Shown piece by piece: positions 1 through 7,739 of a stretch of DNA of 16,648 bases (positions are counted from its first letter, which is position 1; the number at the start of each line of letters is the position of its first letter). The notes beneath the pieces were generated by a model. It searched no databases. It had not been told where the DNA came from and saw only the letters and a list, made by a program, of their open reading frames with translations. The stretch comes from an uncultured Caryophanales bacterium (lineage in GTDB: Bacteria; Bacillota_I; Bacilli_A; RF39; UBA660). Where the stretch lies: positions 1 through 16,648 of the forward strand of contig CAMYXG010000012.1 in NCBI GenBank assembly GCA_947303225.1. Reading direction: 5' to 3'. A program made the translations under genes and the position numbers.

Positions 1-2561
1 GTAAAACATTAGTAAAAGCAAAAGTGGTCGCAAGAGACATTGATGGAGGATATTCTGAAATAGAAGATTCATCTAGTAGTAATGCAAGTGGAGAAGACTC
101 ATTATTAGATGAAACAAATCCAATCTGTGAAAATATAGTAGGACAAGCAGCAGATGCCAATGATTGGAAAACAAGTAGAAGTATTAAGGCAGATTGTAAA
201 GATGAAGATGAAAATGGATCAGGAAGTGGATGTATTAGAAAAACATTCACAAGAACATGGCCAAATGAACAACAACAAGAAGCAGAATATGCCTATATTC
301 AAGTCCAAGACAATGCGGGAAATGTAAGTGTTACAGATGATTTTTTAAATAAAAAAAATTCCTGTCAAGCTCCAGTTGACACAAAATCTAAATGTCGAGT
401 AAGAGTGAATGTTGATGTAACTCCACCAACTTTTACAATCAATGCATATAAAAGAAAAGCTACTAGTGGTGTCAAAGCAGGTACCAAAGCAAATGAAACA
501 AAATTGATGTCTACTAGTTCTGTTACAAAAACATCAAATACTCTATTTGATGTAGATGAAAATAGTTATACCGATGCAGGACTTAAAAATAATAACTATT
601 GGTTCAATCATTCATATGATGAAGGAGTTATCTATGAAGTCACTATTAAAGATAATATTCATTTAGCTAGTTGGAAATGGGAGACCAATGAACCATATCA
701 AACGAGTAGCTATGGAAAAGTGAAATCTGGAAATGATAGAGAAAATTTATCAGATACCATACCGAATCCTAATATGGCAAAGAGTAATTGTGGAACATTA
801 AGTACGACCATATATGTTTATTTTAAAGAAGAAGGATTAAGAAAAGGAGAACTAACCATCCAAGACAAAGCAGGGAACACTACAGTATTAAGAATAGAAG
901 CAAAAATAGATAGAACAGCTCCACCAGTTCCAACTGTTAAATTCAACAAATACAATACAGCAGGAACAAGTGTTTCTTCTGCTGCATATACGACAGGAAA
1001 ATGGTCACAACAATTTGTTCAAGCCAAAGGAAACAATCCAGGAGATACCTTAGTAAATGGTGGAAGTAAAAATATAAACAAGGATTTATCTGGCTTTTCA
1101 AAATTTATGTATAAGGGAACCAATAAAAGTGGAGGTCAAATCAAAGAAACAACAGGCCAGACCTTTAATTTTAAAGGAGATGATTATGAAGGAAAAAATA
1201 CAATTCAATATTGTGCCTGTGATAAAGCAGGAAACTGTTCAGATTACTCCTCAAAATATAATGTTTGGGTAGATACTAAAGCTCCAAGTGTAGAGATAAC
1301 AGGATATGTAGCAAAGAGTAATAAAACTCCAAATACAGATAAAAAGGTTTTAAACAAAGTAACAGTAAATAATAATTCTACAAAAAGAGCAGGAAGTATT
1401 GCCAATAATGCACATTCATCTCTGGTAGGAGGATGGATGAATAAAGCAAATTATGCTTACGGGGTTTCTTATCAGCTAAGTATGAAAGACAATGTAAACT
1501 TAAAAACATATAATTGGGCATCAGGTGCAACTGCTGAAAGTGTAAAGAATCAGAGTATATCAGGAACAGGAGCAGTTTCCGCATCAATCTATTTTCAAAA
1601 AGAAGGAAGTAGAACAGGTACCTTAACAGTAAAAGATGAAGCAGGGAATGAAATAACCGTAACCATCAAAGCACAATTAGATAGAACTCCACCAACAAAG
1701 CCAGCATTAACTAACACATCAGGAGGTAAGTATACAAATAAAGATGTTTATATTACCATGAAATCAACAGATCCAAAAGTAAGTGGAATGGTAGGAGATA
1801 ACATATCAGGAATAGGAAAATATCAATGGAGATATCGTTATGCCAATACAAGTTGGAAAGACTACGCAAGTTCAGCAAAAACTACATATAAAAGTACAGC
1901 ATATCAAGCTGAAAGAGAAGATATAGCCTATCAAAGAGCCTGTGACAAAGCTGGAAACTGTAGTGAAGCAGCAAGTACATGGATAAAAATAGATAAAACA
2001 GCACCAAAACTTAGTTTAGGACATACAAGGTCTTGTTCAAATGGAACAGGTAACGTAGTAACCTCGTCATGTAGTGATCAGTCAAAAACAGTAAGTGGCA
2101 GAACAGTAAAAAGTGGAATTCAAAGTGATCCAGGAAATAAATCTGTAGGATGGGGGAAAAGTGATACTCTATACTTTACTTGTAAAGATAAGGCTGGAAA
2201 TCCAACGTCGAAATCTTATACACTGAATTGGAATAGTTGTGCATGTGGAGAAAACACTTGCCGATATGGATGTGATACCTGTGGAGGAGGAGCATATGAT
2301 TGTAGCTATAGAGTATCAAGAACCTGTGGAGGAGGAGCATACTCATGTCAAAAGAGAATATGTGTTACAGGATTGGATGAAGTGGGCTGTGGACATGCTT
2401 TAGAAGGAAGTCTTTGCTGCGGATATGTTAGTTCTACTTGTTATCATGCTACTTATGATTGCTCTTATTGGGTAAAAAGAACTTGCCATTATCCAACCTA
2501 CAATTGTCGCTGTAGTAGCTGTAAAACAGGACACAACACATGTAGAGGTGGATATAAATAA
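1..2561 (+). CDS. Secreted Ig-like repeat surface protein with Cys-rich tail, 5'-truncated
   Basis: The reading frame is open from the left edge (first full codon at 3), so the N-terminus, including any signal peptide, lies outside the window. The visible ~850 residues are a chain of beta-rich bacterial Ig-like modules. Six end in a D-x-AGN signature (residues about 95, 279, 399, 537, 640 and 722, counted from base 24), and successive modules are joined by D-x-TAP/TPP linkers (about 133, 296, 417, 553, 657). A longer module type (about 133-295 and 417-552) alternates with a shorter one that ends CDKAGNC (about 296-416 and 553-656), which suggests duplication of a two-module unit. The last ~107 residues hold 19 cysteines in four TCxxxxYxC repeats. 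No LPxTG motif or C-terminal membrane helix is present. A role as a secreted or envelope adhesin or matrix protein is inferred from the architecture; the specific function is unknown. Confidence 0.85.
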   Translation, partial: KTLVKAKVVARDIDGGYSEIEDSSSSNASGEDSLLDETNPICENIVGQAADANDWKTSRSIKADCKDEDENGSGSGCIRKTFTRTWPNEQQQEAEYAYIQVQDNAGNVSVTDDFLNKKNSCQAPVDTKSKCRVRVNVDVTPPTFTINAYKRKATSGVKAGTKANETKLMSTSSVTKTSNTLFDVDENSYTDAGLKNNNYWFNHSYDEGVIYEVTIKDNIHLASWKWETNEPYQTSSYGKVKSGNDRENLSDTIPNPNMAKSNCGTLSTTIYVYFKEEGLRKGELTIQDKAGNTTVLRIEAKIDRTAPPVPTVKFNKYNTAGTSVSSAAYTTGKWSQQFVQAKGNNPGDTLVNGGSKNINKDLSGFSKFMYKGTNKSGGQIKETTGQTFNFKGDDYEGKNTIQYCACDKAGNCSDYSSKYNVWVDTKAPSVEITGYVAKSNKTPNTDKKVLNKVTVNNNSTKRAGSIANNAHSSLVGGWMNKANYAYGVSYQLSMKDNVNLKTYNWASGATAESVKNQSISGTGAVSASIYFQKEGSRTGTLTVKDEAGNEITVTIKAQLDRTPPTKPALTNTSGGKYTNKDVYITMKSTDPKVSGMVGDNISGIGKYQWRYRYANTSWKDYASSAKTTYKSTAYQAEREDIAYQRACDKAGNCSEAASTWIKIDKTAPKLSLGHTRSCSNGTGNVVTSSCSDQSKTVSGRTVKSGIQSDPGNKSVGWGKSDTLYFTCKDKAGNPTSKSYTLNWNSCACGENTCRYGCDTCGGGAYDCSYRVSRTCGGGAYSCQKRICVTGLDEVGCGHALEGSLCCGYVSSTCYHATYDCSYWVKRTCHYPTYNCRCSSCKTGHNTCRGGYK

Positions 2562-2572
2562 AAGGGGATGAA

Positions 2573-3253
2573 ATGATGAAAAACAAACAAATAAGAACAA
2601 TCATCATTATGATTATACTTGTAATAGTGTTAATAGGAATCATTCTATTTTCACTATTACAAGCAAAAAAAGAAGAAACGAATGAAGTAATAAATGAAAA
2701 TGACTTTTTAGTAGCAACAAGAAATTTTGAAAAAGCATCTTATCATGCAGAACTTGTTTATTATGTAGAAATAAAAGAAGAAAAAGAAATAAATCATAGC
2801 GCAAAAGAATATAATTTCAATAATAATATAGAAGAATACTTTTATGAAGATCAGAATAAAAAAGAAATGACTCAATATAATGATTATAATAAACAAGAAA
2901 AATACAGCAAAGAAATAGAAAATTACAAAAAGTCAAAATTAAAAGAAAAATCCCATAAAGACCTTTTAATAGAACTATTAAAAGAAAGTAAAGTGAAACA
3001 ACAAGATGGAGAATCATATAGATTGGAAATATCTAATCAGACAATCAAAAATTACATAACAGAATTTCATAAACATGATAAAAACTCTATAACATATCAA
3101 GAAAAAGAGAAATATGAAGTCATGGTGATTGTAAAAAACCTAAATATTACATCAATAATGATAAAAGAAAAAAATAGTGATAAAGATATTGTATATCAAT
3201 TTGACAAAATAAATGAAACCCCATCAATAGAGTTACCTACTAACATAGAATGA
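2573..3253 (+). CDS. Membrane-anchored extracytoplasmic protein of unknown function
   Basis: A 226-residue protein preceded by an AAAGGGG ribosome site; an alternative ATG lies one codon downstream. Residues about 8-29 form one strongly hydrophobic, Ile/Val-rich membrane segment after a short KNKQIR stretch, which predicts an N-terminal anchor with the rest outside. There is no lipobox cysteine. The exported part is very rich in Lys, Glu and Asn, and its end (YQFDKINETPSIELP) resembles the last strand of LolA/LppX-like lipoprotein domains; that resemblance is an inference by eye. It starts 11 bases after the Ig-like protein stops, so the two are probably co-transcribed, and it may help export, anchor or fold that cysteine-rich partner. 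No catalytic motif was seen. Confidence 0.8.
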   Translation: MMKNKQIRTIIIMIILVIVLIGIILFSLLQAKKEETNEVINENDFLVATRNFEKASYHAELVYYVEIKEEKEINHSAKEYNFNNNIEEYFYEDQNKKEMTQYNDYNKQEKYSKEIENYKKSKLKEKSHKDLLIELLKESKVKQQDGESYRLEISNQTIKNYITEFHKHDKNSITYQEKEKYEVMVIVKNLNITSIMIKEKNSDKDIVYQFDKINETPSIELPTNIE

Positions 3254-3257
3254 AAAT

Positions 3258-3285
3258 AGAAAGAATCCTCTCTTTCTTTTTCTTT
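3258..3285 (+). terminator. Weak AT-rich hairpin terminator
   Basis: AGAAAGA (3258-3264) can pair with TCTTTCT (3271-3277) across a 6-base loop, followed by a T-rich run. The stem is short and low in GC, so termination may be partial. Confidence 0.4.
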
Positions 3286-3322
3286 TACTTTATAGTAAAA
3301 TTATCCTAGACAAGGTGATTAT

Positions 3323-3550
3323 ATGAAAATTGATTTGGAAAAAATACAAGAATTATATGGAGAATCTATTATCAATGAAATGAAAAATCATTTCGACAAT
3401 ATAATAGAAAATTTAAGTTATCTCAAAAAAAAGCAAATCAGTAATTATGATGAAGTATTAGAAAGCTATCCTTATTTATTTATGCTTTCTTCATACTCAT
3501 TTCAAAAAAAAATAAATCAAATAATAAAAAAAAATGGGAAATCAATATAG
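3323..3550 (+). CDS. Small conserved-looking protein, probably frameshifted near its 3' end
   Basis: A 75-residue ORF with a good ribosome site (AAGGTGA, 3312-3318). It is predicted all-helical, with a YPYLFMLSS segment in the middle. The frame ends abruptly at 3550, just after a run of nine A (3526-3534). Removing one A would continue the reading as KKMGNQYRELLENNMSLWGEIQ, stopping at 3596. That stop would overlap the next start codon as ATGA, the usual mark of translational coupling. The gene is therefore either frameshifted (mutation or sequencing error in the homopolymer) or read by slippage. It is the first gene of an apparent operon with the 26-residue-repeat protein and may be its partner. 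I do not recognise the family. Confidence 0.65.
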   Translation: MKIDLEKIQELYGESIINEMKNHFDNIIENLSYLKKKQISNYDEVLESYPYLFMLSSYSFQKKINQIIKKNGKSI

Positions 3551-3592
3551 AGAATTACTAGAAAACAATATGTCTTTATGGGGTGAAATACA

Positions 3593-4861
3593 ATGATCGA
3601 GGAAATCCGAGAAAAATACGATATTCCTTCTTTTCGACTAGATAAAGAAGTATTAGAAATAATAGATATCTGTAGAAGTCAAAACATAGCAGTTACAAAA
3701 AATATGTTTTATAGAACACCACTAGAAGTAAAGGAAATGATAAAAATATGTAAACAAAGAGGATTAACGATAACAGATGATTTATTTCAAACATCAATAG
3801 GTAATTTTAAAAGGATATCTACTATTCTAAAACGAAATAATATTCCATTTACTACTACAGCATTAAACAAAACTTCAGAAGAAATAGAAGAATTAATAAG
3901 ATTATTTAAATCAATTCATACTACTATTACGGATGAAATATTAAAAAGAAGCATGGAAGATATAAAAGAAACAATTAGAATCATTAATCAATATAAAATC
4001 TTGATTACAAATAGCGTTTTTTTAATGTCTCCACGTGATTTAGAGGATATTATTCAATTTTGTATGAAAAACCATGTAAAAATATATAACAATATGTTTA
4101 CAAGAAAAAAAGAAGAAGTCATTCAAATAATAGAGATATGTAAAAGCAACAAAATTGAAGTATTAGAATCCATGTTTGAAAGGACTCCACAAGAGGTTGA
4201 AGAAATAATTGAATTTGGAAATAGTAATAAAATAGCATTTAGCAATTATCTATTTAGAAAAACACCAAAAGAAATAAAGAATATTCAAGAACAATGTAAT
4301 TTATTAGGACTTCCTCCATACAATACCTTATTTCAAAGAACGTCAGAAGAAATAGTAGAAATAGTAGAAACTTATCAAATAGAATTAGGATTATTACCAC
4401 CAGAGGCAGCCTTTTTTAGAACCCCAAAAGAAGTATCAGATATGATTAAAATATGTAAAATAAATAATATTCATATGAGTGAATTATTATTCTATAAAAA
4501 GCCACGGGATATTGAAAAAACAATTCTTTTTATCAAAACTTATTATGATAAAGAATATCTATTGCCTCAAATTATCATTTACGATACGGAACATATTCGA
4601 AGAATTTTTTCTTATTTGAAAGGAAAAAGATGTTTATCCATAATTATAAATAACCCTAGTATCATCCGACTATCATTAGAAGAAATCATTGAAAGAGAAA
4701 TATATATAAAACAACACAATGAACCATTTGTAGTTGGAAATGTATTTAATCCAATCTTTGATTTATCAAAAAGAATGTGGGAAGAGAAAAAAAAGCAAAA
4801 AGAAAAAAAAGAGCAGGAGGAAGAACATGAAGAAAAAAGTAGTATTAGTTACAGGAAGTAA
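3593..4861 (+). CDS. Helical solenoid protein of about twelve 26-residue repeats
   Basis: A 422-residue soluble protein; ribosome site GGGGTGA about 8 bases before ATG 3593. Phenylalanine or leucine anchors recur at residues 14, 39, 65, 91, 117, 143, 169, 195, 221, 247, 274 and 300, a period of 26 with only one-residue slips. The consensus per unit is roughly F-x-R-T-P-x-E-V-x-E-I-I-x-x-C-K-x-N-x-I-x-I-T. Each unit looks like one long helix plus a short turn or helix, giving a superhelical scaffold. The spacing differs from TPR (34), PPR (35) and ankyrin (33). The style recalls mTERF repeats, but those are longer. Residues about 325-390 look like degenerate units, and the tail (about 395-420) is a Lys/Glu coiled stretch. 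There is no signal peptide. It probably binds protein or nucleic acid, by inference only. The gene overlaps the next one by 35 bases. Confidence 0.85.
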   Translation: MIEEIREKYDIPSFRLDKEVLEIIDICRSQNIAVTKNMFYRTPLEVKEMIKICKQRGLTITDDLFQTSIGNFKRISTILKRNNIPFTTTALNKTSEEIEELIRLFKSIHTTITDEILKRSMEDIKETIRIINQYKILITNSVFLMSPRDLEDIIQFCMKNHVKIYNNMFTRKKEEVIQIIEICKSNKIEVLESMFERTPQEVEEIIEFGNSNKIAFSNYLFRKTPKEIKNIQEQCNLLGLPPYNTLFQRTSEEIVEIVETYQIELGLLPPEAAFFRTPKEVSDMIKICKINNIHMSELLFYKKPRDIEKTILFIKTYYDKEYLLPQIIIYDTEHIRRIFSYLKGKRCLSIIINNPSIIRLSLEEIIEREIYIKQHNEPFVVGNVFNPIFDLSKRMWEEKKKQKEKKEQEEEHEEKSSISYRK

Positions 4862-5570
4862 TAGAGGAATAGGAGCTAGTTGTGCAGAAGAATTTGCTGC
4901 TGCTGGATTAAATGTTGTTATTAATTATTGTCATCATGAACAAGAAGCAATTGATTTCGGTACGTATCTGAAAGAAACTTATAAAGTAGAAGTATTAATT
5001 GTAAAATGTGACATTTCAAAAGAGGAAGAAGTAGAAAGCATGGTAAATAAAATCGTTGATACTTTTGGTGGAATTGATATTTTAGTGAATAATGCGAGCG
5101 TTTGCAGAGATAGTTTACTATTAGATAAAAACATAAAAGAATTTAAAAGAATTATTGATGTAAATCTAATTGGTACTTATTTATGTAGTAAATATGTAGG
5201 AAAAATAATGAAAAGCGCGAAAAAAGGGAAAATCATAAATATTTCATCAACAAATGCTATAGATACTTATTATCCTGAAAGTTGTGATTATGATGCCTCA
5301 AAGGCAGGAGTAATATCACTAACACACAATTTAGCAAGAGAATTTGCTCCATTTATACAAGTAAATTGTATATGTCCAGGATGGGTAAATACAAGTATGA
5401 ATAAGAATCTAAGTATTGAACAAAAAAAACAAGAAGAGAAGAAAATACTATTAGGAAGATTTGCTTCTCCAAAAGAAATCAGTAATATAGTATTATTTTT
5501 AGCAAGCAATAAAGCTAGTTATATAAATGATTCAATTATTCGTGTTGATGGTGGAAAATATAATGGATAA
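4827..5570 (+). CDS. FabG-like short-chain dehydrogenase/reductase
   Basis: A 247-residue classical SDR. ATG 4827 is chosen because AGGAGG (4815-4820) sits 6 bases before it and the protein then begins with the Rossmann strand KKVVLVTG; the frame is open further upstream. Visible motifs: TGSNRGIG (9-16) for the NAD(P) cofactor, D62, NNAS (88-91, usually NNAG), N113, Ser 140/141, catalytic Tyr155 and Lys159 (YDASK), PG at 184-185 and a terminal VDGG. The closest type is 3-oxoacyl-ACP reductase (FabG), which reduces 3-ketoacyl-ACP with NADPH in fatty acid synthesis. No other fab gene is nearby, however, so the substrate is open and it could reduce another ketone or alcohol. Its start lies inside the preceding gene, so translation is probably coupled. 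Confidence 0.88.
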   Translation: MKKKVVLVTGSNRGIGASCAEEFAAAGLNVVINYCHHEQEAIDFGTYLKETYKVEVLIVKCDISKEEEVESMVNKIVDTFGGIDILVNNASVCRDSLLLDKNIKEFKRIIDVNLIGTYLCSKYVGKIMKSAKKGKIINISSTNAIDTYYPESCDYDASKAGVISLTHNLAREFAPFIQVNCICPGWVNTSMNKNLSIEQKKQEEKKILLGRFASPKEISNIVLFLASNKASYINDSIIRVDGGKYNG

Positions 5571-5604
5571 GGTTTATAATAAATGAAAAGAAAGGAAGTA
5601 TTAT

Positions 5605-6861
5605 ATGTATCAAACATTAGGAATAAGCAATGAAGTAGCGGAACTTGTAAATCGATGTGAAGAAGAATGTAAGGAAGAATTTGATCAAATAGAAGAAGCT
5701 TGTAATTACAATAGCTTAAAAGTACTATCAAGTTTTCACAAAAATGAAGTAACAGAATCTTGTTTTAACTCTACAACAGGATATGGATATAATGATATCG
5801 GAAGAGATACAATTGAAAATATTTTTAAAGATATCTTGGGAGCAGAAGATGCCATTGTAAGAAGTCAATTTATATCAGGATCACATGCTTTAAATGTATG
5901 TTTCTTTGCACTTTTAAGACCAGGAGACTTATTACTAAGCATTAGTGGAAAACCATATGATACATTGGATGAAGTAATTGGTATAAAAGAAAATCCAAGT
6001 TCACTAAATAGTTACGGAATAAAATATGACCAAATTGATTTAGTAGATAATGATTTTGACTATGAAAAAATAGAAGATTATTTAAAAAATAATCAAGTAA
6101 AAGTAATTGAAATACAAAGAAGTAAAGGATATTCTACAAGAAAAAGTATTCCATTAGAAAAAGTTGGAAAAGTTATCAAGTTAATTAAAGAAATCGATAG
6201 TAATGTTATAGTTATGGTAGATAATTGTTATTGTGAATTCGTATCAAGTTCTGAGCCAACTTCAGTAGGAGCAGATGTAATTGTAGGTTCTCTTATTAAA
6301 AATTTAGGAGGAGGAATTGCCCCAAATGGAGCCTATATTGCTGGACGTCATGATTTAGTAGAGTTATGTGCAGAACGATTAACACTTCCAGGAGAAGGTA
6401 GAGAAGTAGGACCAACATTAGGAATCAATAAGCAATTATTACAAGGAATTTATATGGCACCAACAGTAGTAGCATCTGCTCTAAAAACAGCCATTCTAAC
6501 CAGCAAAGTATTAGAAGAGTTAGGATATGAAGTAGAACCAAGATATAATGAGGAACGTGTAGATATTGTTCAAAACATTATTTTCAAAGATCCTAATAAA
6601 TTAATTGCCTTTACAAGAGGAATTCAAAGAGGATCAGCCATTGATTCTAATGCTACAGTAGAGCCATCAGATATGCCAGGATATGACGATAAAATCATTA
6701 TGGCAAGTGGTTCCTTTACTCAAGGATCATCTATTGAATTATCATGTGATGGACCTCTAAGAGAACCATATATTGCTTATATGCAAGGTTCATTAACATA
6801 TCCATATGGAAAATTAGGACTTATGAAAGCAGTAGACTCTCTTTTAAATGAAACAGAATAA
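5605..6861 (+). CDS. ynbB: PLP-dependent methionine gamma-lyase family protein (YnbB / 'aluminium resistance' type)
   Basis: A 418-residue cytosolic enzyme of the fold-type I PLP family (Met_gamma_lyase / aluminium resistance group). Visible features: TGYGYNDIGRD near 58-68, SGSHA (91-95) for phosphate contacts, D206 in VMVDNCYCEF to hold the pyridine nitrogen, and Lys232 in VGSLIKNLGGG as the expected Schiff-base lysine. Length fits the family. Members are related to cystathionine and methionine gamma-lyases, but their physiological reaction is not firmly established, and the aluminium-resistance name is historical. It is preceded by AAAGGAAG, lies 34 bases after the SDR gene and is followed by a hairpin terminator, so it closes the operon. 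Confidence 0.9.
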   Translation: MYQTLGISNEVAELVNRCEEECKEEFDQIEEACNYNSLKVLSSFHKNEVTESCFNSTTGYGYNDIGRDTIENIFKDILGAEDAIVRSQFISGSHALNVCFFALLRPGDLLLSISGKPYDTLDEVIGIKENPSSLNSYGIKYDQIDLVDNDFDYEKIEDYLKNNQVKVIEIQRSKGYSTRKSIPLEKVGKVIKLIKEIDSNVIVMVDNCYCEFVSSSEPTSVGADVIVGSLIKNLGGGIAPNGAYIAGRHDLVELCAERLTLPGEGREVGPTLGINKQLLQGIYMAPTVVASALKTAILTSKVLEELGYEVEPRYNEERVDIVQNIIFKDPNKLIAFTRGIQRGSAIDSNATVEPSDMPGYDDKIIMASGSFTQGSSIELSCDGPLREPYIAYMQGSLTYPYGKLGLMKAVDSLLNETE

Positions 6862-6897
6862 GAAAGAATATGGAAAAGGAATATTCTTTTTCTTTTT
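6861..6897 (+). terminator. Rho-independent terminator after the ynbB-like gene
   Basis: AAAGAATAT (6863-6871) pairs perfectly with ATATTCTTT (6881-6889) across a 9-base loop, followed by a T-rich run to 6897. Its right arm also contains the -35 box of the next promoter. Confidence 0.65.
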
Positions 6898-6907
6898 ATC
6901 ATAGAAT
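6879..6907 (+). promoter_or_regulatory. SigE-type sporulation promoter of spoIIIAH
   Basis: GAATATT (6879-6885), a 14-base spacer and CATAGAAT (6900-6907) match the Bacillus SigE consensus (kmATATT, 14, CATAcAaT) with one difference in the -10. The expected start is near 6914, just before the GGAGGA ribosome site. SigE is the early mother-cell sigma factor and is the expected regulator of spoIIIAH. Confidence 0.65.
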
Positions 6908-6926
6908 AAAGAGAATGGAGGAGCAT

Positions 6927-7430
6927 ATGATAAATAAACAAAATCTATGGTTTTTAACATTATTTAGTCTAATTTTAGTATTAGGTATTTACTATGTAGC
7001 ACTACCAAATGATCTCTTAGAAAAAGCAGATAACATCATAAAAGAACCCAAAAAGGAAAAAGTGGTAGAAAAAGTAATGGAAGAAAGTCCTTTAGTAGCT
7101 ATGAGAGTAAGCTTGGAAGAGGAAAGAAAAGAAAAAATGACTGTTCTAGAAGAAAAATTAACAAACGAAAAACTAACAACGGAAGAAAAAAACAATGCTT
7201 ATGAAGAAATAAAATATTTAAATGAAGTACAAGGAAAAGAAGAATTATTTGAAAAAAAAATAAAAAAAGAATTTGACTTAGACTGCTTTACAAAGATAGA
7301 AACAAATGATATTTCCATCATATGTGTATCGGATAAGCATGATGAAACTTTAGCAAACAAAATTATGAGATTGATTCAAAAAGAGTTTCAAACTAAAAAG
7401 AATATTTCAGTTAAATTTCAAAAAAAATAA
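6927..7430 (+). CDS. spoIIIAH: SpoIIIAH-like stage III sporulation protein
   Basis: A 167-residue protein. ATG 6927 is preferred over upstream in-frame starts because GGAGGA (6917-6922) lies just before it and the protein then opens MINKQNLWFLTLFSLILVLG, the usual SpoIIIAH opening. One membrane segment (about 7-26) is followed by a Lys/Glu coiled-coil linker (about 45-110) and a C-terminal ring-building domain of the YscJ/FliF-like type (about 115-167). In B. subtilis SpoIIIAH sits in the mother-cell membrane around the forespore and binds SpoIIQ from the other side to form the channel that sustains the forespore. The other spoIIIA genes are not next to it here; the gene has its own SigE-type promoter and follows an unrelated enzyme. 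Confidence 0.85.
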   Translation: MINKQNLWFLTLFSLILVLGIYYVALPNDLLEKADNIIKEPKKEKVVEKVMEESPLVAMRVSLEEERKEKMTVLEEKLTNEKLTTEEKNNAYEEIKYLNEVQGKEELFEKKIKKEFDLDCFTKIETNDISIICVSDKHDETLANKIMRLIQKEFQTKKNISVKFQKK

Positions 7431-7463
7431 TAGGTATATACATACAACAACAATGAAATCATT

Positions 7464-7472
7464 CATACAATA
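7464..7472 (+). promoter_or_regulatory. Candidate mother-cell sigma -10 element before gerE
   Basis: CATACAATA matches CATANNNTA (SigK) and CATACAAT (SigE). No good SigE -35 is present; AC dinucleotides lie 15 and 18 bases upstream, against the 16-17 expected for SigK. It ends 4 bases before the AGGTGAT ribosome site, so the leader would be extremely short. Confidence 0.35.
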
Positions 7473-7489
7473 TTCTAGGTGATAGAAGA

Positions 7490-7693
7490 ATGAATAATAT
7501 TTTAACTCCAAGAGAGAAAGAAATATTTCAACTCTTAATAGATAATTATAGAACAAAAGAAATAGCCAAGAAATTAAGAATCAGTGAAAAAACAGTTAGA
7601 AATCATATTTCAAATGTCATGCAAAAACTAGGAGTAAACGGAAGAGCAAGTGCTGTAGTAGAATTATTAAAATTAAAAGAATTATCTATTTAA
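7490..7693 (+). CDS. gerE: GerE-type LuxR-family spore regulator
   Basis: A 67-residue protein made of little more than one LuxR/GerE helix-turn-helix domain: LTPREKEIFQLL (5-16), the recognition region KEIAKKLRISEKTVRNHISN (23-42), then the KLGV dimerisation helix. B. subtilis GerE has a similar size (74 residues); it is a late mother-cell DNA-binding protein that tunes SigK-dependent coat genes. A stand-alone HTH next to spoIIIAH and gerM fits that role better than a response-regulator fragment. It has its own AGGTGA ribosome site, and a strong terminator overlaps its stop codon. Confidence 0.85.
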   Translation: MNNILTPREKEIFQLLIDNYRTKEIAKKLRISEKTVRNHISNVMQKLGVNGRASAVVELLKLKELSI

Positions 7694-7716
7694 CGTACTA
7701 AAATAGTACGTTTTTT
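7692..7716 (+). terminator. Rho-independent terminator after gerE
   Basis: AACGTACTA (7692-7700) pairs perfectly with TAGTACGTT (7704-7712) across an AAA loop, ending in six T (7711-7716). It begins within the gerE stop codon. Confidence 0.85.
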
Positions 7717-7725
7717 CATATCCTA
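7717..7725 (+). promoter_or_regulatory. Candidate mother-cell sigma -10 element before gerM
   Basis: CATATCCTA matches CATANNNTA and again lies 4 bases before an AGGTGAT ribosome site, the same geometry as at gerE. An AC lies 18 bases upstream; the -35 match is weak. Since a terminator directly precedes it, gerM needs its own promoter. Confidence 0.35.
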
Positions 7726-7739
7726 GTATAGGTGATAAA

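Noticed and set aside
4734..4826. N-terminal extension of the short-chain dehydrogenase
   Set aside because: It lies inside the repeat protein's Lys/Glu-rich tail; the AGGAGG site and the family's normal start point to 4827.
6870..6926. Earlier ATG for SpoIIIAH
   Set aside because: It would lie in the terminator hairpin and upstream of the predicted SigE start; ATG 6927 has the ribosome site and gives the typical start.
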